NCBI GenBank assembly: GCA_963807355.1
Contig: CAWEBX010000025.1
Coordinates: 1-64,000, forward strand
Source: Nitrobacter sp963807355
GTDB taxonomy: Bacteria; Pseudomonadota; Alphaproteobacteria; Rhizobiales; Xanthobacteraceae
Reading direction: 5' to 3'
DNA: 64,000 nt
This document shows positions 43,413 to 53,022 of the stretch, in pieces. Numbering within the stretch: position 1 is the stretch's first letter; every line of letters starts with the position of its first letter. The position numbers were made by a program, and so were the translations under genes. Under the pieces are notes generated by a model. That model had not been told where the DNA came from. It ran no database searches and saw only the letters and a list, made by a program, of their open reading frames with translations.

Positions 43413-44696
43413 ATGACTGCCATCGTCGACATCATCGGCCGCGAAATTCTCGACAGCCGCGGCAATCCGACCGTCGAGGTCGATGTGGTGCTCGAAGATG
43501 GGGCGATGGGCCGGGCTGCGGTGCCGTCCGGCGCGTCTACCGGCGCTTATGAGGCGGTCGAACTGCGTGACGACGACAAGAGCCGCTATAACGGCAAGGG
43601 CGTAAGGAAAGCGGTCGACGCCGTGAATGGCGAGATTTTCGATGCGATCGGGGGCATGGATGCCGAGCAGCAGGTGCAGATCGACGAGACCCTGATCGAG
43701 CTTGATGGGACCGCGAACAAGGGCCAACTCGGCGCCAACGCGATTCTCGGCGTGTCGCTGGCGCTCGCCAGGGCAGCGGCGGACTCTTTGGACATACCGC
43801 TGTACCGCTATGTCGGCGGCGTCACGGCGCGAACGCTTCCGGTGCCGATGATGAATATCGTCAACGGCGGTGTGCACGCCGATAATCCGATCGACTTTCA
43901 GGAATTCATGATCATGCCGGTCGGCGCCAAAACGTTCTCGGACGCGCTGCGCTGCGGTGCCGAAATCTTTCACGCATTGAGAGCCGAGCTGATGAAGGCC
44001 GGTCACAACACCAACGTCGGCGACGAGGGTGGTTTTGCACCGGACCTGCCATCGGCCGGTGCGGCGCTCGATTTCATCATGGGTGCGATCGTCAAGGCTG
44101 GGTACAGGCCGGGCGATGACGTGGCGCTGGCGCTCGATCCGGCTTCGACTGAATTCTTCAAGGACGGCAAGTATGTTTACGAAGGCGAGGGCAAGACCCG
44201 TTCGATCGAGGAACAGGCAAGATATCTTGCCAAGCTGGCCTCTGACTATCCAATCGTCTCAATCGAGGACGGCATGGCCGAGGACGATTTCGAGGGCTGG
44301 AAGATCATCACCGACATGATCGGCAAGACGTGCCAACTTGTCGGCGACGATCTGTTCGTTACCAACGTGACCCGACTTGCCGACGGCATTCGAAATGGGC
44401 GTGCCAATTCCATTCTCATCAAGGTCAACCAGATCGGCACGTTGACCGAGACGCTTGCCGCTGTCGAGATGGCGTACAAGGCCGGCTACACCGCCGTGAT
44501 GTCGCACCGCTCGGGGGAGACCGAAGACTCCACCATCGCTGACCTCGCGGTCGCCACCAATTGCGGACAGATCAAGACCGGATCGCTGTCGCGTTCGGAT
44601 CGTGCCGCCAAGTACAATCAGTTGCTACGCATCGAGCAGCAACTTGGCTCGCAGGCGAGGTACGCAGGCCGTGCAACGCTGAAGGCGTTGGCATAG
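43413..44696 (+). CDS. eno: enolase
   Basis: It converts 2-phosphoglycerate to phosphoenolpyruvate. It has 427 residues with GREILDSRGNPTVEVDVVLE, PSGASTGAYEAVELRD, MNIVNGGVHADNPIDFQEFM, NTNVGDEGGFAPDL, SIEDGMAEDDFEGWK (metal Glu/Asp), GDDLFVTN and MSHRSGETEDSTIADLAVAT. ATG at 43,413 (MTAIVDIIG) follows AAGAGG; an in-frame ATG 18 bp earlier is less likely. Confidence 0.97.
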   Translation: MTAIVDIIGREILDSRGNPTVEVDVVLEDGAMGRAAVPSGASTGAYEAVELRDDDKSRYNGKGVRKAVDAVNGEIFDAIGGMDAEQQVQIDETLIELDGTANKGQLGANAILGVSLALARAAADSLDIPLYRYVGGVTARTLPVPMMNIVNGGVHADNPIDFQEFMIMPVGAKTFSDALRCGAEIFHALRAELMKAGHNTNVGDEGGFAPDLPSAGAALDFIMGAIVKAGYRPGDDVALALDPASTEFFKDGKYVYEGEGKTRSIEEQARYLAKLASDYPIVSIEDGMAEDDFEGWKIITDMIGKTCQLVGDDLFVTNVTRLADGIRNGRANSILIKVNQIGTLTETLAAVEMAYKAGYTAVMSHRSGETEDSTIADLAVATNCGQIKTGSLSRSDRAAKYNQLLRIEQQLGSQARYAGRATLKALA

Positions 44697-44794
44697 CTCG
44701 ACTACCAGGCGGAAGCAGCAGCGGACGCAGGGTTCCTTCAGAGCGGGGGACTCGCAGCGTCTCGCCGCTTGAAACGGCGAGGGGACTGCTTCGC

Positions 44795-45469
44795 TTACTG
44801 CATTGGGGCTTCGGAGACCTGATCGCGCTTGGCGGGCCGCTTGACGCGATATGTGCCCCGGCCGACGGCCTGAAGCACGGCAGCGATCGCCTTGCGGTGG
44901 AGGGCTTCACCCTTGTCGACGTCAAAATGGCTGTATTGCCCGCCTTCGTTGAGGTTAGACAGGCTACCATGGAATTGCTTGCTTGCCTCGACCGGTCGTC
45001 CCCAGGCGGTGGGGACGTAGAAATTAATGATCCGTCGGACATTAGGTGGAACTCGGTCCGGCGCCGTCGGATCGAAGTTCACGATCAGCGCCACCGGAAT
45101 CCTGCGCTCGTTGAGCTTGCGTGCCAGTGAGATCGTCGTATCCGCGCCGTAGGAATGGCCCATCAGGATGATCGGTTCACGGTTGCCGGCACGAAAATTA
45201 GCGGTAATGCTGTCGGCAAGCGAGGACCAGGACGTGTAGGACACGGCTTCGGCCTTCACGCCCGCTCTCTGGAGCTTCGCGGCCAGTTCGTCCATGCCTA
45301 GCGAAAAGACGTTGAACAGGCCCCGCATAAGATAAACATGACCTGGCCTGTGTGGCGCTACAGTTTGCGCGATGGCCGAATTTGCCATGAATCCGCCTAG
45401 CGCAAACAGGATAAGACCTCCGATTCCGGCACGCAGGCCGCGGCGAGCAGACGGACAATCAGTAGGCAT
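44795..45469 (-). CDS. secreted alpha/beta hydrolase (lipase/thioesterase-like)
   Basis: A 224-residue protein with a signal peptide (AGIGGLILFALGGFMANSAI, then AQT) and an alpha/beta-hydrolase core. The nucleophile elbow is PIILMGHSYGADTTISLARK (Gly-His-Ser-Tyr-Gly), with a candidate acid in VNFDPTAPDRVP and a catalytic His in QYSHFDVDKGEALH. The start at 45,469 puts the signal peptide near the N-terminus. Substrate unknown. It stands alone, convergent with eno. Confidence 0.75.
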   Translation of the reverse strand: MPTDCPSARRGLRAGIGGLILFALGGFMANSAIAQTVAPHRPGHVYLMRGLFNVFSLGMDELAAKLQRAGVKAEAVSYTSWSSLADSITANFRAGNREPIILMGHSYGADTTISLARKLNERRIPVALIVNFDPTAPDRVPPNVRRIINFYVPTAWGRPVEASKQFHGSLSNLNEGGQYSHFDVDKGEALHRKAIAAVLQAVGRGTYRVKRPAKRDQVSEAPMQ

Positions 45470-45690
45470 CAATAAGTTCCATTTTGAATCGCTTGAAGAC
45501 TTTATATTTCGCCTTCGCATTCTCTCGTCAATTGTGTGTTGCTAGAAATCTTGTGTGTTGTGATTGAAACGCCACAGATGGAGTGTTTCCAGGGAAGTAT
45601 TCGAGGTCGATGTTGGGTATCGTGTTCGCAGCACGAAAATTTGCGTCTCTCTGCTTGGCTTGAAAAGACGACGACTACGGAAGGGGCGGG

Positions 45691-46944
45691 ATGATCGCAC
45701 GGCGGCATGTCTTTCATATTGGCGGATACGATCCGATTTCGCCGGAGCAGCAGCATCGTCGCTGTGAGCGATCCCTGTCGGTGTTTCAACGCACGTGGGG
45801 CGTGAGGGCCGAAATCGTGAGCGCGATCGAGGCCACGCCGGTTAGCGCGTCTTGGGTAATCGAGGCGTCCGGACCCAACTGGAACACGCGCACATCCTAT
45901 GAAATGTTGCGATGGGACGACTTGATCCTTGAGGATCACGCGCGAGGCATGTGGTCGCGCCTCGGGCAGAGCCTCGTCACGCTGGCTGATTTCATTGTGA
46001 GCGGCACGCTGTTCCGTTTTATGCATGCGAACTGGAAATATGCCGGCTTCTTTCTGTTTCCGTATCTGTATGTCGCAGGGTTCATCGGATGCGGCGCGGC
46101 GGTGGGATACGGCCTAGTCTGGCTCACAGGCGTGACCGGGTTAGAGGCTGTCGTGCTCGGGGGTACGGCGATCGTGGGCGTCACGGCTGGCTTGTGGCGT
46201 CTGTTGGGCTGGCGGCGTCCGATCAACCATGTGTTCGATGACTGGATCTTTTCGCGCGAGTTTGTCTATGGCCGGCGGCCACGGATGGATGCTCGGATCG
46301 ATCGGTTCTCAGAGCGGATACTCGACCGGGTTCGCGATGCCGACATCGATGAAGTTGTCATTGTCGGTCATTGCCTCGGCGCCGCGCTGGTCATGGATAC
46401 GGTCGCGCGCGCGCTCAAGCGCGACCCCAAACTTTCACGGCGCGGCCCTTCATTGTGTGTCCTCACCGTCGGCTCTACCATTGCTAAATTCTCGTTGCAT
46501 CCGCGCGGCGAACGCATTCGTCAGGCCACGCGATCCGTTGCCGAGGAACTCCGAATCCCGTGGACCGAATACCACGCTCGCGACGACGCTATCAGTTTCT
46601 ATCGCTTCGATCCCGTTATATTAAAGCGTGTCAGCCGCGAGCGTTCGGAGGGACGTCCGAACATCCGGCGCGTGCAGTTGCACGACATGATGGACAAGGC
46701 TAGCTTCCGGCGTCATCGGTTCAACTTCATGCTGTTGCACTACAAATTCTTGATGGGAAACAGCGTGCGTGCCAACTACGACCATTGCCTTATCGTTTGC
46801 GGTCCGCTGCCGTTCGACGAGATCACGGTGCCCCGTGGCGGTGTTGATCGTTTCGGAGAGGACGGCTCGCTTCTGAAGCGCGCGTCATCCGAGGTGACCG
46901 CGGCCACGACCAGGCTGGCGGGCGCCGCCGTCGGCGCTGCGTAA
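45691..46944 (+). CDS. membrane alpha/beta-hydrolase-like protein with a Cys elbow
   Basis: A 417-residue protein. After an N-terminal soluble part (RRHVFHIGGYDPISPEQQHR) come two hydrophobic segments at about residues 115-170 (YAGFFLFPYLYVAGFIGCGA; AVVLGGTAIVGVTAGLW). A hydrolase-like core follows with VVIVGHCLGAALVMDTVARA: the elbow is G-H-C-L-G, with Cys in place of the usual Ser. His candidates are FRRHRFNFMLLHYKF. I know related uncharacterised proteins in Bradyrhizobiaceae but no assigned function. The methyltransferase-like gene begins 12 bp downstream, probably one unit. Confidence 0.7.
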   Translation: MIARRHVFHIGGYDPISPEQQHRRCERSLSVFQRTWGVRAEIVSAIEATPVSASWVIEASGPNWNTRTSYEMLRWDDLILEDHARGMWSRLGQSLVTLADFIVSGTLFRFMHANWKYAGFFLFPYLYVAGFIGCGAAVGYGLVWLTGVTGLEAVVLGGTAIVGVTAGLWRLLGWRRPINHVFDDWIFSREFVYGRRPRMDARIDRFSERILDRVRDADIDEVVIVGHCLGAALVMDTVARALKRDPKLSRRGPSLCVLTVGSTIAKFSLHPRGERIRQATRSVAEELRIPWTEYHARDDAISFYRFDPVILKRVSRERSEGRPNIRRVQLHDMMDKASFRRHRFNFMLLHYKFLMGNSVRANYDHCLIVCGPLPFDEITVPRGGVDRFGEDGSLLKRASSEVTAATTRLAGAAVGAA

Positions 46945-46956
46945 GCGCGGCGGCGG

Positions 46957-47547
46957 ATGATGTCTTCGATCGCTCTGGGACAGACGATATGGCTTATCGG
47001 CCTCGTCGCCTGGTTTATCATCCGCTATCCCTACGCCCGACGGGCGCGGGGCACTGCGACGTTGCGGCGCGATGGTACCTGGCGAGAGCGCGTGCTTCTG
47101 GCGGCGTCTTTTGTCGGACTGTTTGCCATTCCGATGGTCAATCTCGCGACGGGATGGCCGCGCGCTTGCGCCTACGATCCGGGTTATGGTCTCGTTACGC
47201 TCGGCGGCGTATTGTTTGCCTTCTCGCTTTGGCTGTTCCGCCGATCACACAAGGATCTCGGTCGGCAGTGGTCGGCCTCGCTCGAGGTGCGTGAGGGGCA
47301 TCGGGTCGTTCGCACCGGTGTGTACCGGACGATCCGTCATCCGATGTATGCTTCATTCTGGCTGTGGGCGATCGCACAAGCCTGCTTGCTGCCGAACCTC
47401 GTCGTTGCCTTCAGCGGCATCGTCGCTGTGGCGGTGCTGTTTTTCGCGCGTGTGCGCTTCGAGGAGCGGATGATGATCGAGATGTTCGGGGAAGACTATC
47501 GCCGCTACATGCAGCAAACACACCGTATCATTCCCGGCGTGTATTGA
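46957..47547 (+). CDS. isoprenylcysteine carboxyl methyltransferase-family membrane protein
   Basis: A 196-residue membrane protein with about five hydrophobic segments and the C-terminal ICMT/PEMT signature: RTGVYRTIRHPMYASFWLWA, then FARVRFEERMMIEMFGEDYR and RYMQQTHRIIPG. The RHPMY and EE...F...Y elements bind S-adenosylmethionine in the family. The substrate in bacteria is not known. It follows the Cys-elbow hydrolase closely. Confidence 0.82.
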   Translation: MMSSIALGQTIWLIGLVAWFIIRYPYARRARGTATLRRDGTWRERVLLAASFVGLFAIPMVNLATGWPRACAYDPGYGLVTLGGVLFAFSLWLFRRSHKDLGRQWSASLEVREGHRVVRTGVYRTIRHPMYASFWLWAIAQACLLPNLVVAFSGIVAVAVLFFARVRFEERMMIEMFGEDYRRYMQQTHRIIPGVY

Positions 47548-47681
47548 CCGGGAGGTCGAAGGCCCGGCCAAGATTTCTTTGATGATCAAGTCTCTCGCAA
47601 GAGACTGCGCCCTGCAGCTTCTCCGCATCGTCAGGTTGTAATCCAGCCAGCGTGAGTGCCGTACAACCATAGGGTTTTTCA

Positions 47682-48239
47682 ATGGCATCCCAATCCAGCA
47701 CCGCCGTCATCGTCGGCAGCCTTCGCAAAGAGTCATTTTCGCTGAAAATCGCCAAGGCTTTGACGACGCTCGCGCCGCCTTCGCTTCAGCTTGACGTCAT
47801 CACGCTGAATGGATTGTCTTTCTACAATCAGGATCTGGAAGCGACGCCGCCGGCTGACTGGGTGAGTTTTCGTGATCGCGTCAGGAAAACTGACGCTGTC
47901 CTGTTCGTGACGCCCGAATACAATCGGTCCGTCCCCGGCGTGTTGAAAAATGCCATCGACGTCGGATCTCGTCCCTATGGGCAGAGCGTTTTCAACGGCA
48001 AGCCGGGCGGGGTTATCAGCAATTCGCCGGGTGCCATCGGCGGTTTCGGCGCCAATCATCATCTGCGCCAGTCGCTGGTTTTTCTCAACGTTTCGGTTTT
48101 GCAGCAGCCGGAAGCCTATATCGGCGGTATCGGTGATGCGTTCGATGAGAAGGGAGATCTCGTCAAGGCGTCACTGCGCGAGTTCCTCGCAGCCTATGTC
48201 AAGGCTTTCGCCGCCTGGGTAGCCCAGCATAAAAAATAG
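47682..48239 (+). CDS. NADPH-dependent FMN reductase
   Basis: A 185-residue flavodoxin-fold reductase of the ChrR/azobenzene-reductase type. The FMN phosphate loop is VIVGSLRKESFSLKIAKAL. The flavin-contact motif is LFVTPEYNRSVPGVLKNAID, followed by SNSPGAIGGFGANHHLRQSL. It reduces flavin or quinone-like substrates in the cytoplasm, possibly in oxidative-stress protection. Confidence 0.9.
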   Translation: MASQSSTAVIVGSLRKESFSLKIAKALTTLAPPSLQLDVITLNGLSFYNQDLEATPPADWVSFRDRVRKTDAVLFVTPEYNRSVPGVLKNAIDVGSRPYGQSVFNGKPGGVISNSPGAIGGFGANHHLRQSLVFLNVSVLQQPEAYIGGIGDAFDEKGDLVKASLREFLAAYVKAFAAWVAQHKK

Positions 48240-48299
48240 CAACTTGGGTGACCCTTGGTTGTTAGCGAAGCATTAACCGGACGACCGCATCGTCGAGCC

Positions 48300-48617
48300 A
48301 TGGTTTCGCGCTCACGACTCATATCGCTGCTCACTGGCCTTGCTCTCTATGCGATGGCGGCAATGATCGTCGGCTATTTCGGCGTTAACGCCTATATCGG
48401 CAAGTACGGGCTGAATGCGCGGCAGGAGCTCGATCAGGAGATCGTTGCGCTGACGTCCGAACTAGAGCGGCTGAAGGCGGAGCGCGCAGAGGGCGAGAAG
48501 CGGGTCGCGCTTTTAAGGTCAAGCGGAATCGACCCCGACATGCTCGATGAGCGCGTCCGTTATCAGCTCGACTACGCCAATCCGCGCGATCTGATTCAGA
48601 TCATCCGTCAGAAATAG
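48300..48617 (+). CDS. ftsB: septum formation initiator FtsB/DivIC
   Basis: A 105-residue division protein: one membrane helix (SLLTGLALYAMAAMIVGYFG), then a periplasmic coiled coil (NARQELDQEIVALTSELERL KAERAEGEKRV region) and the typical end DMLDERVRYQLDYANPRDLI. ATG at 48,300 places the helix at the N-terminus. It lies directly before pdhA, as is standard in Rhizobiales. Confidence 0.9.
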   Translation: MVSRSRLISLLTGLALYAMAAMIVGYFGVNAYIGKYGLNARQELDQEIVALTSELERLKAERAEGEKRVALLRSSGIDPDMLDERVRYQLDYANPRDLIQIIRQK

Positions 48618-48806
48618 GAACGCCGTTGGGAGCGCATTGCTCGCGGTATTCTATCCTTTTCGCAAAAGGCTTTTGTCTAATTTCAAAAACCGCTGATTTT
48701 CGGTCACGGAATTTCGCGGCGTATCGAACATCGGTAAGATCACGCGCTTTCAAGGTTGCCTGACTTGGGCTAGAGAGGGTGATCCTTTCTCGCATCCGGA
48801 ATTGCC

Positions 48807-49829
48807 ATGGTCGCATCCAAGAAGAGCGTCACGCAGGTGGTAGGTAACGGCTCGACTAGCCAGCCACCCCCCTCGTTCACGCGCGAGCAAGACCTTCACG
48901 CGTTACGCGAAATGCTGCTGATCCGTCGTTTCGAGGAAAAAGCCGGTCAGCTCTACGGAATGGGTGCGATCGGCGGCTTTTGTCATCTTTACATCGGCCA
49001 GGAGGCGATCGTCGTCGGAATGCAGATGTCGCTCGAGGAGGGCGATCAGGTCATAACGGGCTATCGCGATCATGGGCACATGCTGGCCTGCGGCATGGAC
49101 GCCAAGGGTGTGATGGCCGAACTGACCGGGCGGCGCGGCGGCTATTCCAAGGGTAAGGGCGGCTCCATGCACATGTTCAGCAAGGAGAAGCGCTTCTACG
49201 GCGGCCACGGCATCGTTGGCGCGCAGGTGTCGCTCGGAACTGGCCTCGCCTTCGCCAACCGTTATCGCGGCAACGATCGCGTCAGTCTCACCTATTTTGG
49301 GGATGGGGCGGCCAATCAGGGCCAGGTCTACGAGAGCTTCAATATGGCGCAGCTCTGGAAACTCCCGGTGGTCTACATCATCGAAAACAACCGGTACGCA
49401 ATGGGCACGTCCGTGACGCGCTCGTCGGCGCAGACGGATTTTTCCCGGCGCGGGGTGTCCTTTAACATTCCCGGCGAGCAGGTCGACGGCATGGATGTTC
49501 GGGCCGTAAAAGCGGCAGGCGACAAGGCCGTGAAATGGTGCCGCGAGGGTAACGGTCCCTACATCCTGGAAATGCAGACCTACCGTTATCGCGGTCACTC
49601 GATGTCGGATCCGGCGAAGTACCGTACGCGCGAGGAGGTCGACAAGGTTCGGCACGATCAGGATCCGATCGAACAGGTCCGCAACCGGCTGCTGGCGGCC
49701 AAGCTACCCGAGGATGATCTGAAGAAGATCGACGCGGACGCGCGCGAGATAGTCAATACGGCCGCGGACTTCGCGCAAAACGATCCAGAGCCCGACGCGT
49801 CCGAGCTTTACACCGATATTTATCGCTGA
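48807..49829 (+). CDS. pdhA: pyruvate dehydrogenase E1 component, alpha subunit
   Basis: The thiamine-diphosphate half of the E1 heterotetramer. It has 340 residues with MLLIRRFEEKAGQLYGMGAI, GGFCHLYIGQEAIVVGMQMS, KGKGGSMHMFS and the TPP motif YFGDGAANQGQVYESFNMAQ ending IIENN. The phosphorylation-loop-like region is TYRYRGHSMSDPAKYRTREE. It is first of pdhA-pdhB-pdhC, 26 bp before pdhB. Confidence 0.97.
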   Translation: MVASKKSVTQVVGNGSTSQPPPSFTREQDLHALREMLLIRRFEEKAGQLYGMGAIGGFCHLYIGQEAIVVGMQMSLEEGDQVITGYRDHGHMLACGMDAKGVMAELTGRRGGYSKGKGGSMHMFSKEKRFYGGHGIVGAQVSLGTGLAFANRYRGNDRVSLTYFGDGAANQGQVYESFNMAQLWKLPVVYIIENNRYAMGTSVTRSSAQTDFSRRGVSFNIPGEQVDGMDVRAVKAAGDKAVKWCREGNGPYILEMQTYRYRGHSMSDPAKYRTREEVDKVRHDQDPIEQVRNRLLAAKLPEDDLKKIDADAREIVNTAADFAQNDPEPDASELYTDIYR

Positions 49830-49855
49830 GCGCGCAAGCCTTTTTCGGAGCGATC

Positions 49856-51277
49856 ATGCCAATCCAAGTTCTGATGCCCGCGCTTTCTCCGACCATGGAG
49901 AAAGGCAACCTCGCCAAGTGGCTGAAGAGGGAGGGCGAGACGATCAAGTCTGGCGACGTCATCGCGGAGATCGAGACCGACAAGGCGACCATGGAAGTCG
50001 AGGCGACCGACGAGGGCACGCTTGGCAAGATACTCGTTCCCGAAGGAACCGCGGACGTGGCGGTAAACACGCCGATCGCCACCATTCTTGCCGATGGCGA
50101 GAGCGCGGCCGATCTGGGCAAGATCGAAGCGAAGGCTTCAAGAAAATTGGCCGCTTCCGTCCAGGACGTTTCGAAGGAAGTTGCGGAATCCCGTTCGCCG
50201 GTTGGCGAGGGCAAGCCGATGATCTCGGACTCGCAACGGCCTGCCGGACCGGCGATGGAGATTTCAGAGGATCCCGACATCCCTGCCGGCACCGAGATGG
50301 TGACCATGACCATCCGCGAGGCGCTACGCGACGCCATGGCTGAGGAGATGCGCCGCGACGACAACGTCTTTTTGTTGGGGGAAGAGGTCGCCGAATATCA
50401 AGGCGCCTACAAGGTGTCGCAGGGTCTCTTGCAGGAATTCGGCGCGCGGCGGGTGATCGACGCGCCGATCACGGAGCACGGTTTTGCCGGCGTCGGCGTC
50501 GGCGCTGCGATGGCGGGATTGAGACCGATCGTCGAGTTCATGACCTTCAACTTCGCGATGCAGGCGATCGACCAGATCATCAATTCGGCTGCCAAGACGC
50601 TTTACATGTCCGGTGGACAGATGGGCTGCGGAATCGTGTTCCGTGGCCCCAACGGCGCCGCGTCGCGCGTCGCGGCCCAGCACAGTCAGGACTATTCGGC
50701 GTGGTACTCGCAAATCCCGGGCCTCAAGGTGGTCGCGCCGTATTCCGCCGCCGACTACAAAGGACTTTTGAAAGCCGCGATCCGCGATCCCAATCCGGTG
50801 ATCTTCCTCGAGAACGAAATCCTATATGGACACACCGGTCCGGTGCCGAAACTCGACGACTATGTGCTGCCGATCGGCAAGGCGCGGATCGCTCGTGCCG
50901 GTCGGCACGTTACGCTGGTCTCGTGGTCGAACGGTATGACCTACGCATTGAAGGCCGCGGATGAACTCGCCAAGGAGGGCATCGAGGCCGAAGTCGTCGA
51001 CTTGCGTACGCTGCGCCCGATGGACACCGAAACAATCGTGGCATCGGTGCGGAAGACCGGCCGCGCGGTGACCGTGGAGGAGGGCTGGCAGCAATCTGGC
51101 GTTGGCGCCGAGATTGTCGCGCGCATCATGGAGCACGCATTCGATTATCTCGATGCGCCGGTGACGCGCGTTTCGGGCAGGGACGTGCCGATGCCATATG
51201 CGGCCAACCTCGAAAAGCTGGCGCTGCCGTCGGTGGCCGAAGTCGTCGCGGCGGCCAAGGCCGTCTGTTATCGGTGA
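49856..51277 (+). CDS. pdhB: pyruvate dehydrogenase E1 component, beta subunit with lipoyl domain
   Basis: A 473-residue protein. Residues 1-80 are a lipoyl domain (LMPALSPTMEKGNLAKWLKR; lipoyl Lys in IETDKATMEVEATD), a fusion normal for alphaproteobacteria. A linker of ~60 residues leads to the E1-beta domain: TIREALRDAMAEEMRRDDNV, FLLGEEVAEYQGAYKVSQGL, DAPITEHGFAGVGVGAAMAG, TVEEGWQQSGVGAEIVARIM. Its lipoyl region is almost identical to that of the neighbouring pdhC. Confidence 0.97.
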   Translation: MPIQVLMPALSPTMEKGNLAKWLKREGETIKSGDVIAEIETDKATMEVEATDEGTLGKILVPEGTADVAVNTPIATILADGESAADLGKIEAKASRKLAASVQDVSKEVAESRSPVGEGKPMISDSQRPAGPAMEISEDPDIPAGTEMVTMTIREALRDAMAEEMRRDDNVFLLGEEVAEYQGAYKVSQGLLQEFGARRVIDAPITEHGFAGVGVGAAMAGLRPIVEFMTFNFAMQAIDQIINSAAKTLYMSGGQMGCGIVFRGPNGAASRVAAQHSQDYSAWYSQIPGLKVVAPYSAADYKGLLKAAIRDPNPVIFLENEILYGHTGPVPKLDDYVLPIGKARIARAGRHVTLVSWSNGMTYALKAADELAKEGIEAEVVDLRTLRPMDTETIVASVRKTGRAVTVEEGWQQSGVGAEIVARIMEHAFDYLDAPVTRVSGRDVPMPYAANLEKLALPSVAEVVAAAKAVCYR

Positions 51278-51289
51278 GCGGGGTCAGTC

Positions 51290-52645
51290 ATGCCGATTAA
51301 CATCCTGATGCCCGCGCTGTCGCCGACGATGGAAAAGGGCAACCTCGCCAAGTGGCTCAAGAAGGAGGGCGATAAGGTCAGGTCTGGTGACGTCATTGCC
51401 GAGATCGAGACCGACAAGGCGACCATGGAAGTCGAGGCGGTGGACGAGGGCACCATCGCAAAAATCCTGGTGCCGGAAGGTACGCAGGACGTGCCAGTCA
51501 ACAACGTGATCGCGGTGCTCGCCGGTGACGGCGAAGACGTGAAGGTGGCAGCGAGCGGAGCGACAGCAGCGTCGAAGAGCGAAGCAAAATCGGAATCCAG
51601 GGTGGAGACGAAAGCTGGTAACGCAGAAGCAAATCGCTCTCCAGATCCATCCTCCAGTGCGCCCGCGCCTAAGCCTGCATCGTCAGCGACTCAAGCGGCG
51701 TACCCGGCGAACGGTCACGCCCGCATCTTCTCCTCGCCGTTGGCGCGGCGGCTCGCAAGCGAAGCCGGCATCGACCTGGCGCGCATTGAAGGCAGCGGCC
51801 CGCATGGACGTGTCGTCGCGCGCGACGTGGAGCAGGCGAAATCCGGCAAGGGCCTGAAGGCGCCGGCGACCGCACCAGCAGGTGGGCCTTCAATTGCGCC
51901 TTCGATGTCGGACAAGCAAATTCTGTCGCTGTTCGAGGACGGCTCCTACGAACTCGTCCCGCATGACAACATGCGCCGCACGATCGCGCAGCGCCTGACC
52001 GCTTCGATCCAGAACGTTCCACACTTCTATCTGACGATGGACTGCGACATCGGACGGCTGCTGTCCGCGCGCGAGGACATCAACGCGTCGGCGCCGAAGG
52101 ACAAGGAGAAGAAGCCGCTCTACAAGCTCTCGGTCAACGACTTCGTCATCAAGGCGATGGCGGTGGCGTTGCAGCGCGTGCCGAATGCCAACGTTAGCTG
52201 GACTGAAGGCGGTATGCTTAAACACAAGCATTCCGACGTCGGAGTTGCGGTTGCGATGCCGGGCGGCTTGATCACGCCGATTATCCGTAAGGCGGAAGCA
52301 AAATCGCTTTCTGCGATCTCGTCCGAAATGAAGGACTTCGCCGCGCGGGCGCGGGCGCGAAAGCTCAAGCCCGAGGAATATCAAGGCGGCACGACGGCGG
52401 TCTCGAATCTCGGCATGTACGGCATCAAGGATTTCACCGCCGTCATCAACCCGCCGCACGCCACCATCCTCGCGGTCGGCGCCAGCGAGGAGCGCGCAGT
52501 CGTGCGGGGCGGCAAGATCGAGGCCGCGCACATCATGAGCGTGACGCTGTCCTGCGATCACCGCGCGGTCGACGGCGCGCTCGGCGCGGAACTGATCGGT
52601 GCGTTCAGGACGCTGATCGAGAACCCCGTGATGATGATGGTGTGA
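51290..52645 (+). CDS. pdhC: dihydrolipoamide acetyltransferase (E2) of pyruvate dehydrogenase
   Basis: The core acetyltransferase of the complex, 451 residues. It has an N-terminal lipoyl domain (IETDKATMEVEAVDEGTIAK), an Ala/Ser/Lys-rich linker, a peripheral subunit-binding domain (FSSPLARRLASEAGIDLARI followed by GSGPHGRVVARDVE) and a catalytic domain with SVNDFVIKAMAVALQRVPNA and the active-site His/Asp in LSCDHRAVDGALGAELIGAF. It lies 12 bp after pdhB. Confidence 0.97.
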   Translation: MPINILMPALSPTMEKGNLAKWLKKEGDKVRSGDVIAEIETDKATMEVEAVDEGTIAKILVPEGTQDVPVNNVIAVLAGDGEDVKVAASGATAASKSEAKSESRVETKAGNAEANRSPDPSSSAPAPKPASSATQAAYPANGHARIFSSPLARRLASEAGIDLARIEGSGPHGRVVARDVEQAKSGKGLKAPATAPAGGPSIAPSMSDKQILSLFEDGSYELVPHDNMRRTIAQRLTASIQNVPHFYLTMDCDIGRLLSAREDINASAPKDKEKKPLYKLSVNDFVIKAMAVALQRVPNANVSWTEGGMLKHKHSDVGVAVAMPGGLITPIIRKAEAKSLSAISSEMKDFAARARARKLKPEEYQGGTTAVSNLGMYGIKDFTAVINPPHATILAVGASEERAVVRGGKIEAAHIMSVTLSCDHRAVDGALGAELIGAFRTLIENPVMMMV

Positions 52646-52664
52646 GCACGCCGGCAAACTTTCG

Positions 52665-52994
52665 ATGACCATCGGAAAATCCCTCGCGGTTGCAGCGTTG
52701 ATGGCATGTTTTTGCATCGGTGCGACGGATTTGGTGCGCGCCGAATTGCCACCGCAGTTTACGGTGTGGCAGGATTTTGCGGCGATCGCTGCGATGCGTG
52801 ATATTCCCGAGCGCCTCGGCGTGGTCGATCGTATCGAGCGGATTGGTGTGGGTCGTTTCAATATTCACGGCGGAAATTGCGCGATCCTCGCCACGGTGGT
52901 GCGTGAGCCCGCGAAGAGTCCGGACGGGAGACCGGTGCCAGGACCATCGCGGATCGTTCGGGTCGATCTCGGAGAGAAGCAGTGCAAGTCGTAA
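52665..52994 (+). CDS. small exported protein, unknown
   Basis: A 109-residue protein with a signal peptide (MTIGKSLAVAALMACFCIGA, cleavage near VRAE) and a mature part with FTVWQDFAAIAAMRDIPERL and FNIHGGNCAILATVVREPAK; two mature cysteines could form a disulfide. It sits 19 bp after pdhC. Family not recognised, though similar small genes sit here in Bradyrhizobiaceae as I recall. Confidence 0.7.
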   Translation: MTIGKSLAVAALMACFCIGATDLVRAELPPQFTVWQDFAAIAAMRDIPERLGVVDRIERIGVGRFNIHGGNCAILATVVREPAKSPDGRPVPGPSRIVRVDLGEKQCKS

Positions 52995-53022
52995 ATTTGA
53001 CCGAGCGTGTGAAGGAAAAAAG

